DNA of 64,000 nucleotides from Paenibacillaceae bacterium GAS479 (GTDB taxonomy: Bacteria > Bacillota > Bacilli > Paenibacillales > Paenibacillaceae). The notes below the pieces were generated by a model, which was given only the letters and a program-made list of their open reading frames with translations, was not told where the DNA came from and did not search any database. Both the position numbers and the translations under genes were made by a program. Shown here in pieces: positions 1 to 9,074 of the stretch (positions within the stretch are counted from its first letter, which is position 1; each line of letters opens with the position of its first letter). The DNA lies in NCBI GenBank assembly GCA_900105225.1, contig LT629764.1, positions 3,678,501 to 3,742,500 of the forward strand. Reading direction: 5' to 3'.

Positions 1-220
1 GGACTGATCGAGCAGGCTATCTGGAAGTGAGGAGGTGAAACTCCATCCTCTAACGAATCGTCATAGCTTTAGAAGCGGTCAGAGCAGCTAGGTTAGACTA
101 GTACTCAGCAAGGACCTACGGGGACCATTATGGATATTCCTGGATATTCCAGAAACTTCTAGGTCCTTTTCCGGAAATATAGTACAAAACCCACCGGGGG
201 CATGTGTCGACTAAAAACAG
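1..220. other. Unassigned segment with RNA-like folding potential
   Basis: No convincing reading frame covers this stretch. It has a short stem-loop (29-35 with 43-50), a longer-range pairing of AAGGACCT (110-117) with AGGTCCTT (161-168), and a tandem 10-base repeat TGGATATTCC at 131-150. It could be the end of a structured RNA or an untranslated leader, but no known RNA family was recognised and the left edge is cut by the window. Confidence 0.25.
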
Positions 221-223
221 CCC

Positions 224-256
224 AAAAAAAGGAAGGCCCGCAGACTGCGGACCTTC
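224..256 (-). terminator. Rho-independent terminator of the YjcZ-like gene
   Basis: Read on the minus strand, a stem of about 12 pairs with one mismatch (232-243 with 245-256) is followed by seven T residues. It lies about 50 bases past the stop of the small gene at 307-429. Confidence 0.8.
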
Positions 257-306
257 AAGTCAAGTTTCTTATGAGAGCGGGGTTCGGGGGTCAGTATCTG
301 CTGGAT

Positions 307-429
307 TTAGTAGCAGAAGCTGCTGATGATAATGACTAGCAGAATAAACAATACCAGAATTGCGCCTGTGGAAGTCCACACGCCGCCGCCAGAATTACAG
401 CCTTGATTACACTCGCCACCGTAAGACAT
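307..429 (-). CDS. YjcZ-like small sporulation-type membrane peptide
   Basis: A 40-residue peptide. The start at 429 was chosen over a longer frame (495) because AAGGGGTGA lies a few bases upstream of this ATG. The N-terminal half is short and rich in Gly, Ser, Asn and Cys (MSYGGECNQGC...). The C-terminal half is one hydrophobic helix ending in SSFCY. This is the layout of the YjcZ/YczN family of tiny proteins in spore-forming Bacillales, where a Gly/Tyr-rich head precedes a single helix ending in a short polar tail. Family members are linked to sporulation, but their molecular role is not established. It is followed by its own terminator and runs in the same direction as the MFS gene upstream. 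The class is fairly sure; any specific function is inference. Confidence 0.65.
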   Translation of the reverse strand: MSYGGECNQGCNSGGGVWTSTGAILVLFILLVIIISSFCY

Positions 430-561
430 CTTGTTGGTCACCCCTTCGCTACTTGTTGGGGTCATTAGGAAGGCAGCCACGCTCGCCGCGGTCACCTGTT
501 CCGTCAGACATGATGCAGTATATGTAGCGAGTTAGCCTATGCCCTGTGCATTCACCCAGAT

Positions 562-1779
562 TTAGCGCAATTGGGCGGTTGCGGAGCCAGCTCTTCTACG
601 GCCGCCGTGGAAGGGCAAAATCGCTGCAGCCAGCATAAGCACGAAGAAAGAGATAAAGTAAGGGGATATAAAGTCCCGCACTTGCCCCGCGATCATCGGG
701 CCGAGAAAGGCTCCGACAGAGAAGGCGATTGACAGCAGCGAGAAGGTACGCCCGTAACGAGCTCTGGAGCTGAGCTCAATCAGCAAGGTGGACAATGCGG
801 GGAAAATAATGCCCTTGGCCATGCCGACTCCGAGTAGTAAATACATGAGCGGTAGCGGAGCTTCTGTTGCAATAGCGTAATAGACAGCCGCAAGCATGAG
901 CGCACCCCATAACGTGCGGGTAAATGCGGGCATACGGTTCAGAAATAACATGCTAAGCGTGATCAGTCCGCCCAGGCTGACGACCGAGAATAGTAGGCCG
1001 GTACGCATCATTCCCTCCGTGCTCGTAGACATCAGTGGCAGCTCGAAGGAAAGGATGCCCTGAGAGCAACTGATTGCGACTGGTAACGCATAGAGAAGCC
1101 AAGGGAAGCGGCCTTGCTCCTGCTCATCTTCGGCACTCCCAGCCCGGCCAGGTGACGAACCTTGCTGCCCCGTCCCCTGTGGAGCTGAATTCGCCGAACC
1201 CGGCGGGCTTGCTGAATTCGCCATACCGTCTGTCTGCGGATCTCGTACGAACAAGATGGCGCAGATGGCTGTGACAATTAACCCCCAGCCGAGCAAATAG
1301 AAGGCGCTGGTGAAGCCGATGTTCGCGACTAGGAAGGCACCTGCCGCTGGAGAAACGACGGAGGCAAGCGTATGAACGAAACCGCTGCCGGACATGAGGC
1401 GACTTTGTTGCACCGTATTGTTTGCCAACCGTGCCAGTAGTGCGCTACAGGCAGGAGATAGGAAAGCCAGCACGAAGCCGCTGATTGAGCGCAGCACGAG
1501 CAACTGCCAAGGATTCGTAACCTGCGCCTGCAGCAGTAGGATCAGGCCGGCGCCAAGTAGACTAAGCGCAATGAAAATGCGGCTGCCAAAGCGATCGATG
1601 CTGAAGCCGGCAATCAGGTTGCCGGGCAGATGCGTGATCGAATAGAGTCCCATCATCAGACCAATGAAGGACGGCGCCGCTCCAAGGGAAACGGCAAAGG
1701 GAGTCAGAATTGGATACTGGGCATGCAGGTCAAACATCGCCACGAAAAGAAACAGGTACAGCCAGATGGCTGTTTTCAC
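562..1779 (-). CDS. MFS transporter
   Basis: A 405-residue major facilitator superfamily permease with about 12 hydrophobic segments. The GTG at 1779 was chosen because AAAGGAGGT lies seven bases upstream and the first helix follows immediately; the longer frame from 1902 adds an implausible hydrophilic leader. A motif-A-like loop (AGFSIDRFGSRIF) follows helix 2. The two halves are joined by a polar linker rich in Gly, Ser, Pro, Gln and Glu (about residues 180-215), usual for MFS proteins. No substrate can be assigned; drug or sugar efflux are both possible. It is divergent from the membrane protein gene at 1981. Confidence 0.85.
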   Translation of the reverse strand: MKTAIWLYLFLFVAMFDLHAQYPILTPFAVSLGAAPSFIGLMMGLYSITHLPGNLIAGFSIDRFGSRIFIALSLLGAGLILLLQAQVTNPWQLLVLRSISGFVLAFLSPACSALLARLANNTVQQSRLMSGSGFVHTLASVVSPAAGAFLVANIGFTSAFYLLGWGLIVTAICAILFVRDPQTDGMANSASPPGSANSAPQGTGQQGSSPGRAGSAEDEQEQGRFPWLLYALPVAISCSQGILSFELPLMSTSTEGMMRTGLLFSVVSLGGLITLSMLFLNRMPAFTRTLWGALMLAAVYYAIATEAPLPLMYLLLGVGMAKGIIFPALSTLLIELSSRARYGRTFSLLSIAFSVGAFLGPMIAGQVRDFISPYFISFFVLMLAAAILPFHGGRRRAGSATAQLR

Positions 1780-1888
1780 GGCGGACACCTCCTTTGCAGC
1801 TGTCTTCAGTTGAATGTAAACATGCTTGGCTCTACTACTTGTACGCCCATGTTGGACAGGATATGCCGCTGACCAGTCTCGGGCCGCG

Positions 1889-1917
1889 TTTACGCTCCCC
1901 AAGGGGTCGGTTATAAT
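1889..1917 (+). promoter_or_regulatory. Sigma-A type promoter of the 1981-3667 operon
   Basis: TTTACG (1889-1894), a 17-base spacer and a consensus TATAAT (1912-1917) lie about 65 bases before the ATG at 1981. Confidence 0.6.
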
Positions 1918-1980
1918 GGGGACTGGGGATGAACATGGCGCAGGGCCGATTGGCCGCGCTATTACAGGAGGAAACTACTT

Positions 1981-2409
1981 ATGGATGCTCTTGGATATGA
2001 TTTGGATACATGGAAGGTATTTTTTGAAGAAAACTGGCTGGTGCTGGCGGCTGGACTGGTTGTACTGCTGCTCGTCATCGGTATTGTGAAAACAGTAGCT
2101 AAATGGGCTTTAGCTGCCGTAATCGTCGTGGGCCTTGTGCTCTACAGCGGGTATAACTTGCAGGATCTCCGCGATCTTGGGGGCAAAGTCCGCGATCAGG
2201 CCGTCACGGCGATGGCCGGCGAAGCGGCGGGAGCAATGTACAAGGACAACGGAGATGGCACATATACCGTGTCCACTCGCAATTTGGAACTTAACGGCAA
2301 GAAAGGTGAGGACAAAGTGAGTGTTTCTTTCAAAGGAGCGCCGCTTGGCACCTGGAGCATTGATGGAACAATTCGTGCTTTGATCGACGGGGCGAAGCAA
2401 GGAAGCTAA
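1981..2409 (+). CDS. Two-helix membrane protein of unknown function
   Basis: A 142-residue protein preceded by CAGGAGGAAAC. Residues about 18-35 and 42-55 are hydrophobic and likely form two membrane helices. The remainder is a soluble, mildly charged domain with a DNGDGTYTV stretch, likely a small beta-rich domain on one face of the membrane. The family was not recognised. Its gene ends 31 bases before the transglutaminase-like membrane protein, under one promoter and before one terminator, so the two products probably act together at the cell envelope. That link is inferred from operon structure only. Confidence 0.75.
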   Translation: MDALGYDLDTWKVFFEENWLVLAAGLVVLLLVIGIVKTVAKWALAAVIVVGLVLYSGYNLQDLRDLGGKVRDQAVTAMAGEAAGAMYKDNGDGTYTVSTRNLELNGKKGEDKVSVSFKGAPLGTWSIDGTIRALIDGAKQGS

Positions 2410-2440
2410 GCGGGAGTGTGAAAAGGGGGAGGAGCAACGA

Positions 2441-3667
2441 ATGGACAACACGGGATGGCTGAAAACGCTCCTTAACCTGGAGCCAGTAACACTCGTTGTA
2501 TTGCTGCTGATTTTATTTTCGTTGCTGCAAGGATTACGTCGTGGGGCAAGAGGTTCTTCCATGCGGTTATTCTCGTTTTTATGGGAAGGGATGCTGCTGG
2601 TAATTTCGCTGCTCGGCGCAGCCCGTCTGGCGCAGCTCTTTAGTGAACCGGCGGCAGCATGGCTGCAACGGATTGTGGTAGTGCCGCAGCAAGAGCTAGG
2701 AACGCTGGAGCAGGCTTGGTATACATTCCTTACGAGCGTGCGCGATTTGCCTCTACTGCGCATGGGGGTCTTGTTCCTGCTAGCGTATATTCTGCTGCGC
2801 TTGCTGCTGTCTGGACTGACACCGCTGGCATGGAGGCTCTTCGCGAGCGCATCACGTCCGCGGCGGAGCGAGGCTGATTATAGAGACGAGAGAGTGGAAG
2901 AGTACGATGAGGAGTACCGGGCAGAGAGTCGGAGCGAGAGCCGGGGTGGGGGCGGTCGAATCGCCAGTCATGCCGCTGGTGCGCTGCTGGGAGGATTGCA
3001 TGGGATCGGCCGCGCTCTTGTGCTGCTGGCTGTTCTGTTCTTGTATGTCTCGCTGTTTCCAACAGCTCCGTTGACGTCAGGCATCGAGAGTTCGCCAGTA
3101 TATCGCCAAGCGGCTGACAAACTGCTACAGCCGGTAGCTGGCGGATTACTGGAGGAAAGCGGACCTGTTATTAGCGAAGCCGTCGGCAGTGAACTGCAGC
3201 AGATCATGCAACGGAAATATGATATCGTCGACAACTACATTCCAGAGGAAATCGACGAGGCGGCAAAGCAGATTACCGCAGGAGCCGGAAGCGACCGCGA
3301 GCGCGCGGAGAAGTTATACGATTGGCTCGGCACGCGAATTGCCTATGATTGGGACAAGGCCAACAACTATACCGAGCGTGGGGTGTGGAAGGAGCAAACT
3401 CCTGAGGACACATTCAGCAGTCGCAGGGGTGTTTGCATCGATACTTCCCGGCTTTATGCCATTATGGCCCGTTCGGTCGGCCTGGAGGTCAGAATTGTGA
3501 CGGGACTTGGCGCTGATGGAAAAGGGGGCTTCGGTTCCCATGCCTGGAACGAGGTCAAGCTTGCCGATGAGAATGAGCAGTGGATTCCGCTTGATGCTAC
3601 CTGGGCTCAGTCGGGGGATTGGTTTGACTCGCCTGATTTTGACAAGACGCATATTGCAAAAGCCTAA
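2441..3667 (+). CDS. Membrane-anchored transglutaminase-like (cysteine peptidase fold) protein
   Basis: A 408-residue protein with three to four hydrophobic segments in the N-terminal half (about 15-30, 45-65, 105-125, 185-205), a charged Arg/Glu/Ser-rich loop near 145-175, and a C-terminal transglutaminase-core domain from about residue 280. The expected catalytic triad is visible as Cys332 (RRGVCIDTS), His367 (GSHAWNE) and Asp385 (PLDATW). The 35- and 18-residue spacings are typical of the bacterial transglutaminase/protease fold. Such domains act as peptidases, peptide hydrolases or cross-linking enzymes; which applies cannot be told. The catalytic domain is probably extracellular. It is the second gene of a two-gene operon ending in the hairpin at 3672. 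Confidence 0.85.
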   Translation: MDNTGWLKTLLNLEPVTLVVLLLILFSLLQGLRRGARGSSMRLFSFLWEGMLLVISLLGAARLAQLFSEPAAAWLQRIVVVPQQELGTLEQAWYTFLTSVRDLPLLRMGVLFLLAYILLRLLLSGLTPLAWRLFASASRPRRSEADYRDERVEEYDEEYRAESRSESRGGGGRIASHAAGALLGGLHGIGRALVLLAVLFLYVSLFPTAPLTSGIESSPVYRQAADKLLQPVAGGLLEESGPVISEAVGSELQQIMQRKYDIVDNYIPEEIDEAAKQITAGAGSDRERAEKLYDWLGTRIAYDWDKANNYTERGVWKEQTPEDTFSSRRGVCIDTSRLYAIMARSVGLEVRIVTGLGADGKGGFGSHAWNEVKLADENEQWIPLDATWAQSGDWFDSPDFDKTHIAKA

Positions 3668-3671
3668 CTCA

Positions 3672-3700
3672 AACACGCCTTCCGAGGCGTGTTTTTCTTT
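3672..3700 (+). terminator. Rho-independent terminator
   Basis: A nine-pair stem (3672-3680 with 3685-3693) around a TCCG loop, then a T-rich run. It sits directly after the transglutaminase-like gene. Confidence 0.9.
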
Positions 3701-3855
3701 CGCCAACTTTGATGCTGCTTGCGGACGCTGTCCGGAAGCGGCTTTTTTTGCATGCATAAGGGAGAGAGTGGTGGTGTCCGCGTCATGCGCTCTCTTTTAT
3801 AAACCGCATAATGAAAGTTGCTCTAGGACATATATGTTCACTATATATAAATATG

Positions 3856-3885
3856 TTGCACATAAGAAACATTCTTGTGTAATAT
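3856..3885 (+). promoter_or_regulatory. Promoter with embedded inverted repeat, upstream of the metal importer
   Basis: TTGCAC (3856-3861), an 18-base spacer and TATA-like TAATAT (3880-3885) form a plausible promoter about 70 bases before the binding-protein gene. An imperfect inverted repeat (3859-3868 with 3872-3879, arms CACATAAGAA and TTCTTGTG) fills the spacer, the position expected for a repressor site. A metal-sensing repressor (MntR, Zur or Fur type) is likely from the genes controlled, but the sequence matches none of their consensus boxes as I know them. Confidence 0.55.
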
Positions 3886-3955
3886 AAACATACAAAAGCA
3901 ACGCCATACAGCTTAGTGGATTTGTGTGGCGCATAGGGGATAGGAGCGATGGGAT

Positions 3956-4915
3956 TTGCATCATTGGAGCAAGGGTTGGGAGAGGCTTATCGGTAGCTTG
4001 CTGCTGCTTGGCGTGATGCTGGTCGTTCAGGCTTGCGGCGAAAATGAGGGGGAGAGCGTTGCGGAGCCGGGCGGCGTAATCGCGATTACGGCAACGACAG
4101 GCATGATCGCCGATGCCGCCAAGCGGGTCGGTGGTGATCGTGTGAAGGTTGAGACGCTTATGGGGCCAGGCGTTGATCCCCATCTGTACAAAGCCTCTTA
4201 TGGAGACATGGTGAAGCTTGACGAGGCGGATGTTGTTTTTTATGGCGGACTGCATCTGGAGGGGAAGATGACGGAGGTACTGAAAAAGCTCGGCCAAGTG
4301 AAAACGGTAGCCGCCGTCACGGATACGATGCCCAAAGGGAGGCTACATGAGGGTGAGCCGGGCTCCGGCATACCTGATCCTCACGTCTGGTTTGACGCCA
4401 GCTTATGGACTTACACCGTGGAGATGGTGCGTGACACGCTCATTAGCGAGGATGCCGCCCACGAATCCGAGTATCGGCAACGAGCAGACATCTATATCCG
4501 TGAGCTGCAGCAACTTCATTATTATGCTCAGGAGCAGCTTGGTTCCGTGCCGGAAAAGCACAGGGTGCTGGTGACAGCGCATGATGCATTTGGTTATTTT
4601 GGCCGCGCCTACGGGCTTGAGGTCATTGGTCTGCAAGGCATGAGCACGGCCTCGGAATACGGGTCAAAGGATGTTTCAGCACTGCGGGACTTCCTCGTGC
4701 AGCGAGAAATTCCGGCCGTGTTCGTGGAATCCAGCATTCCGCGCAAGTCTATTGAGTCGGTTCTGGAGGGCGCCGGCAAGCTCGGTCATGAGGTCATCAT
4801 TGGCGGTGAGCTGTTCTCGGATGCAATGGGTGAGGAAGGAACGCCGGAAGGAACTTATGTCGGCATGTTCCGCCATAACGTCGACACGATCGCGAAAGCA
4901 TTGAAGGGGGAATAA
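3956..4915 (+). CDS. Metal (Mn/Zn) ABC transporter substrate-binding lipoprotein, TroA/ZnuA family
   Basis: A 319-residue cluster A-I metal-binding lipoprotein. The start is a TTG at 3956, nine bases after GGAG; an ATG at 3949 is out of frame. A signal peptide ends in the lipobox VVQAC, so the mature protein is anchored at the Cys on the outer membrane face. Expected metal ligands are visible: His in DPHLY, His in DPHVW, His in TAHDAFGY, and an acidic residue in LFSDAMG near the C-terminus. The His-rich loop of many ZnuA proteins is absent, which leans towards manganese but does not prove it. It is the first gene of a four-gene importer operon matching the mntABCD/troABCD order. Confidence 0.9.
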   Translation: MHHWSKGWERLIGSLLLLGVMLVVQACGENEGESVAEPGGVIAITATTGMIADAAKRVGGDRVKVETLMGPGVDPHLYKASYGDMVKLDEADVVFYGGLHLEGKMTEVLKKLGQVKTVAAVTDTMPKGRLHEGEPGSGIPDPHVWFDASLWTYTVEMVRDTLISEDAAHESEYRQRADIYIRELQQLHYYAQEQLGSVPEKHRVLVTAHDAFGYFGRAYGLEVIGLQGMSTASEYGSKDVSALRDFLVQREIPAVFVESSIPRKSIESVLEGAGKLGHEVIIGGELFSDAMGEEGTPEGTYVGMFRHNVDTIAKALKGE

Positions 4916-4919
4916 CGTC

Positions 4920-5672
4920 ATGGTATTGGAAGTAACAGGTTTAAGCACTGCCTACCGCAGCCAGGCGGTGCTGCGGGATGTCAGCTTCTCGGCCCCAGAG
5001 GGCGAGCTGATTGCTATCGTTGGCCCTAACGGCGCCGGCAAATCGACGCTGATCAAAACCATTCTCGGTCTGACTCCCTCCCTCGGCGGGAGCGTTAGCG
5101 CCTTTGGCCGACCGATTGGCGATGTGCGCACCCGTATCGGTTATGTGCCGCAACGTGAGTCGGTTGACTGGGATTTTCCGACTCATGCTCTCGATGTCGT
5201 GATGATGGGACGATACGGACGTCTTGGCTGGTTTCGTCGGCCGGGCCGCAAGGAGAAAACGATAGCGATGGAATGCTTGGCTGGCGTGGGGATGGAGGCA
5301 TTCGCCGAGCGGCAGATCAGTCAGCTGTCCGGCGGCCAGCAGCAGCGAGTGTTTCTCGCTCGTGCGCTGGCGCAAGATGCAGATCTTTATTTCATGGATG
5401 AGCCGTTCGCCGGAGTGGACGCCGCCACCGAAAAGGCGATCGTTGAGCTGCTGCGCCGCCTGCGCTCGGAGGGCAAAACGGTCATCGTTGTCCACCATGA
5501 TTTGGCGACTGTCCCGGAGTATTTTGACAGCGTGCTGCTGCTCAATGTGACGGTTCAGGCCTTCGGTCCGACCGCTGAAGTGTTCACCGAGACGAATCTA
5601 CAGCGTACTTATGGCGGGCGAGTGGCATTCGCGGTCGCGGCAACGGGCACAGGAACGGGGGCGGAAGCATGA
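4920..5672 (+). CDS. Metal ABC transporter ATP-binding protein
   Basis: A 250-residue ABC ATPase of the Mn/Zn (MntB/ZnuC/TroB) branch that powers the importer from the cytoplasm. Walker [10 protein letters not shown] (about residue 35), Q-loop in GYVPQRE, signature LSGGQQQR, Walker B DLYFMDEP and the H-loop VVHHD are all present. The ATG at 4920 lies five bases past the previous stop, with a GGGGGA ribosome site. The last codon overlaps the start of the first permease by four bases (ATGA), a mark of translational coupling. Confidence 0.93.
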   Translation: MVLEVTGLSTAYRSQAVLRDVSFSAPEGELIAIVGPNGAGKSTLIKTILGLTPSLGGSVSAFGRPIGDVRTRIGYVPQRESVDWDFPTHALDVVMMGRYGRLGWFRRPGRKEKTIAMECLAGVGMEAFAERQISQLSGGQQQRVFLARALAQDADLYFMDEPFAGVDAATEKAIVELLRRLRSEGKTVIVVHHDLATVPEYFDSVLLLNVTVQAFGPTAEVFTETNLQRTYGGRVAFAVAATGTGTGAEA

Positions 5673-6610
5673 TGCAGCTATGGGATTCTCTAGCCGCGCT
5701 AGTTACGGATCCTAATTTACGCTGGATCGCGCTCGGCTGCATGCTGCTCGGCTTGAGCAGCGGTATGATCGGCTGCTTCGCGTACCTGCGGCGACAGAGC
5801 CTGATGGGCGATACGATCGCACATACCGCGCTGCCAGGTATTTGCGTCGCTTTCCTGCTGACCGGCGTTAAGTCGCTTCCGGTATTCATGCTCGGAGCGA
5901 TCGTCGCAGGCATCGCGGGAACATTGGCGATTCGCGTCATTACGGCGAGATCACGCATCAAAGCGGATGCGGCTATGGGCATCGTGCTCTCATCGTTTTT
6001 TGGCATCGGTATCGTCCTGCTCACGATGATTCAGCATAGCGGAGATGGAAGCCAAAGTGGACTCGACAAGTTTCTGTTTGGCCAGGCCGCTTCGATGGTC
6101 GGTTCTGATGTGCAGCTGATGGCCGGCGTAAGTTTGTTGTTAACGTTCATTTGCACTTTGTTGTTCAAAGAATTCAAGCTGCTCGCCTTCGACCCTGCCT
6201 TCGCCAAAGGCTCCGGCTTCTCGACCTCGCTGCTCGACTTCATCATGCAAGCGCTGGTCGTAACAGCAGTAGTCGCCGGAATTCAGGCGGTCGGCGTCGT
6301 ACTGGTCGCTGCTCTGCTGATCACACCTGCGGTGTCCGCGCGCTTCTGGACGGAGCGGCTGGATCGGATGATCATGCTTTCCGGTGCTTTCGGCATGATC
6401 AGCGGGCTGCTCGGTGCATGGATCAGCTCGCAGGTGTTTCAGCTGCCGACCGGGCCGGTCAGCGTGCTGGCCGCAGCCTTTGTATTTCTCGTTTCCGTGC
6501 TGTTTGGTACCAAGCGCGGCCTGCTGACGATGCGGTTGACGCGTAGCCGCGCCCGCCAGCAACTGCAAGCTCTAAAAAGCTCAACGGCATCGGTGAAGGA
6601 GGCGGGATAA
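5669..6610 (+). CDS. Metal ABC transporter permease (first of two)
   Basis: A 313-residue membrane protein of the ABC-3 family with about eight to nine hydrophobic segments. It carries features usual for this family: [17 protein letters not shown] after the first helix and [11 protein letters not shown] before the coupling region. It starts within the ATPase stop codon. Because a second, diverged permease follows, the channel is probably a heterodimer as in MntC-MntD, unlike the single permease of ZnuB systems. The C-terminus is basic and cytoplasmic. Confidence 0.9.
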   Translation: MMQLWDSLAALVTDPNLRWIALGCMLLGLSSGMIGCFAYLRRQSLMGDTIAHTALPGICVAFLLTGVKSLPVFMLGAIVAGIAGTLAIRVITARSRIKADAAMGIVLSSFFGIGIVLLTMIQHSGDGSQSGLDKFLFGQAASMVGSDVQLMAGVSLLLTFICTLLFKEFKLLAFDPAFAKGSGFSTSLLDFIMQALVVTAVVAGIQAVGVVLVAALLITPAVSARFWTERLDRMIMLSGAFGMISGLLGAWISSQVFQLPTGPVSVLAAAFVFLVSVLFGTKRGLLTMRLTRSRARQQLQALKSSTASVKEAG

Positions 6611-6611
6611 G

Positions 6612-7496
6612 GTGAGCATGGATTTCTGGATTATTTTGACCGGTTCATTGGCGGCTGTCAGCTGTGCGGTGCTGGGTTGTTTCCTTATATTGCGCCGGAT
6701 GGCGCTGATGGGCGATGCGATTAGCCACTCCGTGCTGCCCGGCATCGTCGTTGCTTACATGGTCAGTGGCTCCCGCGACTCCATTCTTATGCTGGTCGCG
6801 GCTGCGATCATGGGACTGCTATGCGTGTTCCTCATTCAATGGTTCAACAATCGCGGCATTCAAAGCGATGCTTCCATCGGGGTTATTTTTACATCTCTGT
6901 TTGCAATCGGAGTTGTACTTGTCAGCCTCAACGCCAGACAGGTCGATCTCGATCTGGACTGCGTCCTTTATGGAGAGATTGCCTATACAGCTTGGAACAC
7001 GCTGGGGATTGGTGGCATGGATCTCGGACCGCGCTCCGTCTGGCTGCTCGGCGGGACGCTGCTGCTCGTGCTTACAGTCATCGGACTGTTCTACAAGCAA
7101 TTCAAGCTCTGCGCATTCGATCCGATGCTGGCCCTCGCTCTCGGTATCCCGGCGGCATTATTCCATTATTTGCTCATGGGGCTCGTTTCTGTCGCAACGG
7201 TCAGCTCCTTTGAGAGCGTTGGCGCGATTCTTGTGGTCGGCCTGCTCGTTATCCCGCCTTCAACGGCATACTTGCTGACGGACCGACTCGGCGCCATGAT
7301 CCTCATCAGCGCTGCTTGCGGCGTAGCTTCAACAGTACTGGGCTTCGCGCTTGCCGTTTGGCTGGACGCCTCAATCGCGGGCTGTATCGTCGCGGCCGCC
7401 GCGACATTATTCGCAGTCACTTTCCTGCTCTCGCCGAAGCATGGGCTGTTGTTCGCCAGATTGCGTCGGACTCGCCTTAGCCGCTCAGCGGCTTGA
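6612..7496 (+). CDS. Metal ABC transporter permease (second of two)
   Basis: A 294-residue ABC-3 family permease, paralogous to the preceding gene. It has the same RRMALMGDAISHSVLPG loop and FDPMLALALGIP segment and a similar helix pattern. GTG at 6612 follows the previous stop directly; the ATG at 6618 is an alternative start two codons in. It completes the four-gene importer. No terminator was seen in the next 200 bases, where only the leader of the HAD gene lies. Confidence 0.9.
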   Translation: MSMDFWIILTGSLAAVSCAVLGCFLILRRMALMGDAISHSVLPGIVVAYMVSGSRDSILMLVAAAIMGLLCVFLIQWFNNRGIQSDASIGVIFTSLFAIGVVLVSLNARQVDLDLDCVLYGEIAYTAWNTLGIGGMDLGPRSVWLLGGTLLLVLTVIGLFYKQFKLCAFDPMLALALGIPAALFHYLLMGLVSVATVSSFESVGAILVVGLLVIPPSTAYLLTDRLGAMILISAACGVASTVLGFALAVWLDASIAGCIVAAAATLFAVTFLLSPKHGLLFARLRRTRLSRSAA

Positions 7497-7762
7497 CCGA
7501 AAATAGAAGCGAAACATACAGTCCGCCGGAAGACACGCCAAAATCGAACGAGGATTAGCCAAGATCGAATGGAGAAGTGGAGCGAGCGCTGGCCTATAAT
7601 GAAAGAGCCGGCAAGTTCAAACGTTTGAACTGTAGCAAAGCCAATCCGCTTCTGTGATCTAATCGTAATGGAGCTGCGTCTCCCGCCCTGCGGATAAGCT
7701 TTTGCTCTCCTGCTATGATAAAATGGCAGAAACCATTTATTTGGCTGGGAGGAAAGCTCGAC

Positions 7763-8521
7763 ATGTACAAGTTGCTTGCTCTAGATATGGACGGAACGCT
7801 GCTTACGGACGAGCAGACGATAAGCGATGAGAACGCAGAATGGATCCGCCGAGCTATGGACGCAGGAGTTACGGTATGCTTTTCGACCGGACGCGGCTTC
7901 CAAGGAGCTCTTCCCTTCGCGGAGCAATTGGGGCTGGAGACGCCGCTAATTACGGTTAATGGCAGCGAGATTTGGAGTAAGCCCCATGTGCTTTACCGGA
8001 GAACACTCATGAATGCCGGAGAGCTTCGGAGGCTGCATGAGCTCGCTCTGCGCCATGCTGAACCGTGGTATTGGGGCTACGCGGTGGAAGGTATTTTCAA
8101 CAAGGAAAAGTGGATCGAGCCTGCAAATGACTACGAGAATCTGCACTGGCTCAAATTCGGCTATCACACTGAAAATGACGTCATCCGCGCCGAGATTCGC
8201 CGCGAGATCGAAAGCTGGGGCTCGATGGAAATTACCAATTCATCACCATGGAACCTGGAGCTTAACCCGCTTGGCGTAAATAAGGCTTCAGCCGTTCGCG
8301 AGTTATGCGGTGTGCTTGGCATTGGAATGGATGAGGCGGTTGCCATCGGCGACAGTCTGAACGATATCGCTGCAATCCGCGAATGCGGCCTCGGTATCGC
8401 AATGGGCAACGCGCAGGATGAGGTAAAAGAAGCGGCGGATGCCGTCACTTTGAGCAATAACGAACATGGTGTGGCGCATGCCATCCGTGAGTTCGTGCTG
8501 AAGGGAGCCGGGGTGAGATGA
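7763..8521 (+). CDS. HAD superfamily (Cof-type) sugar phosphatase
   Basis: A 252-residue HAD hydrolase of the Cof/YidA class (type IIB cap), which dephosphorylates small phosphorylated metabolites in the cytosol. Start 7763 was chosen over 7715 because GGGAGGAAAG precedes it and the frame then opens directly with motif I (LLALDMDGTLLT, Asp8 and Asp10). Motif II is a Thr in FSTGRGF. Motif III/IV is GVNKASAV followed by IGDSLND. The cap lies between about residues 85 and 185. The substrate cannot be read from sequence. It overlaps the DUF456 gene by four bases (ATGA), so the two are co-translated. Confidence 0.9.
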   Translation: MYKLLALDMDGTLLTDEQTISDENAEWIRRAMDAGVTVCFSTGRGFQGALPFAEQLGLETPLITVNGSEIWSKPHVLYRRTLMNAGELRRLHELALRHAEPWYWGYAVEGIFNKEKWIEPANDYENLHWLKFGYHTENDVIRAEIRREIESWGSMEITNSSPWNLELNPLGVNKASAVRELCGVLGIGMDEAVAIGDSLNDIAAIRECGLGIAMGNAQDEVKEAADAVTLSNNEHGVAHAIREFVLKGAGVR

Positions 8522-9006
8522 CGATGGACATCATCGGCTGGATTCTCGTTGTCGTTTTGTTCATCGTCGGAATGGCAGGGGCGGTATATCCCATTCTGCC
8601 GGGAGCATTGGCTATTTATGCGGCTTTCTTCGTATATGGCTTTTTCATCAGCTTCAAGCCGTTCGGCTTCGTATTCTGGACGCTCCAAACGATCATCGTT
8701 GCCGCGCTGTTTATCGCCGATTATGCCGTTAACGCCTGGGGTGTCAAAAAGTTCGGCGGCTCGCGGGCATCGGTTATCGGAAGCACGATAGGCATCATCA
8801 TCGGACCGTTTGTCATTCCCGGTTTTGGCCTGTTGATCGGACCGCTGGCGGGCGCTGTCCTCGGTGAACTGATCGCTGGATCGAGCTTCGACAAGTCGCT
8901 AAAAGTTGGCTTTGGAGCCATTGTCGGTTTACTGTCCAGCACGCTGGTCAAAATCATTCTCCAACTGGCGATGATCATCCTGTTCGTCATTTGGATTCTC
9001 ATGTAG
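8518..9006 (+). CDS. DUF456 family membrane protein
   Basis: A 162-residue, strongly hydrophobic protein with four to five helices and several Gly-rich segments (GSTIGIIIGPF, GLLIGPLAGAVLGELI). This is the pattern of the DUF456 family of bacterial membrane proteins, whose function is unknown. Translation starts in the stop of the HAD gene. The Gly-zipper helices suggest tight packing or oligomerisation in the membrane. Confidence 0.85.
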   Translation: MTMDIIGWILVVVLFIVGMAGAVYPILPGALAIYAAFFVYGFFISFKPFGFVFWTLQTIIVAALFIADYAVNAWGVKKFGGSRASVIGSTIGIIIGPFVIPGFGLLIGPLAGAVLGELIAGSSFDKSLKVGFGAIVGLLSSTLVKIILQLAMIILFVIWILM

Positions 9007-9074
9007 CTTGTATGAATCATAACTAAAATACCGGAAGCTTCCGGAACATTCAGAACATAGAAGGAGATAGACCT

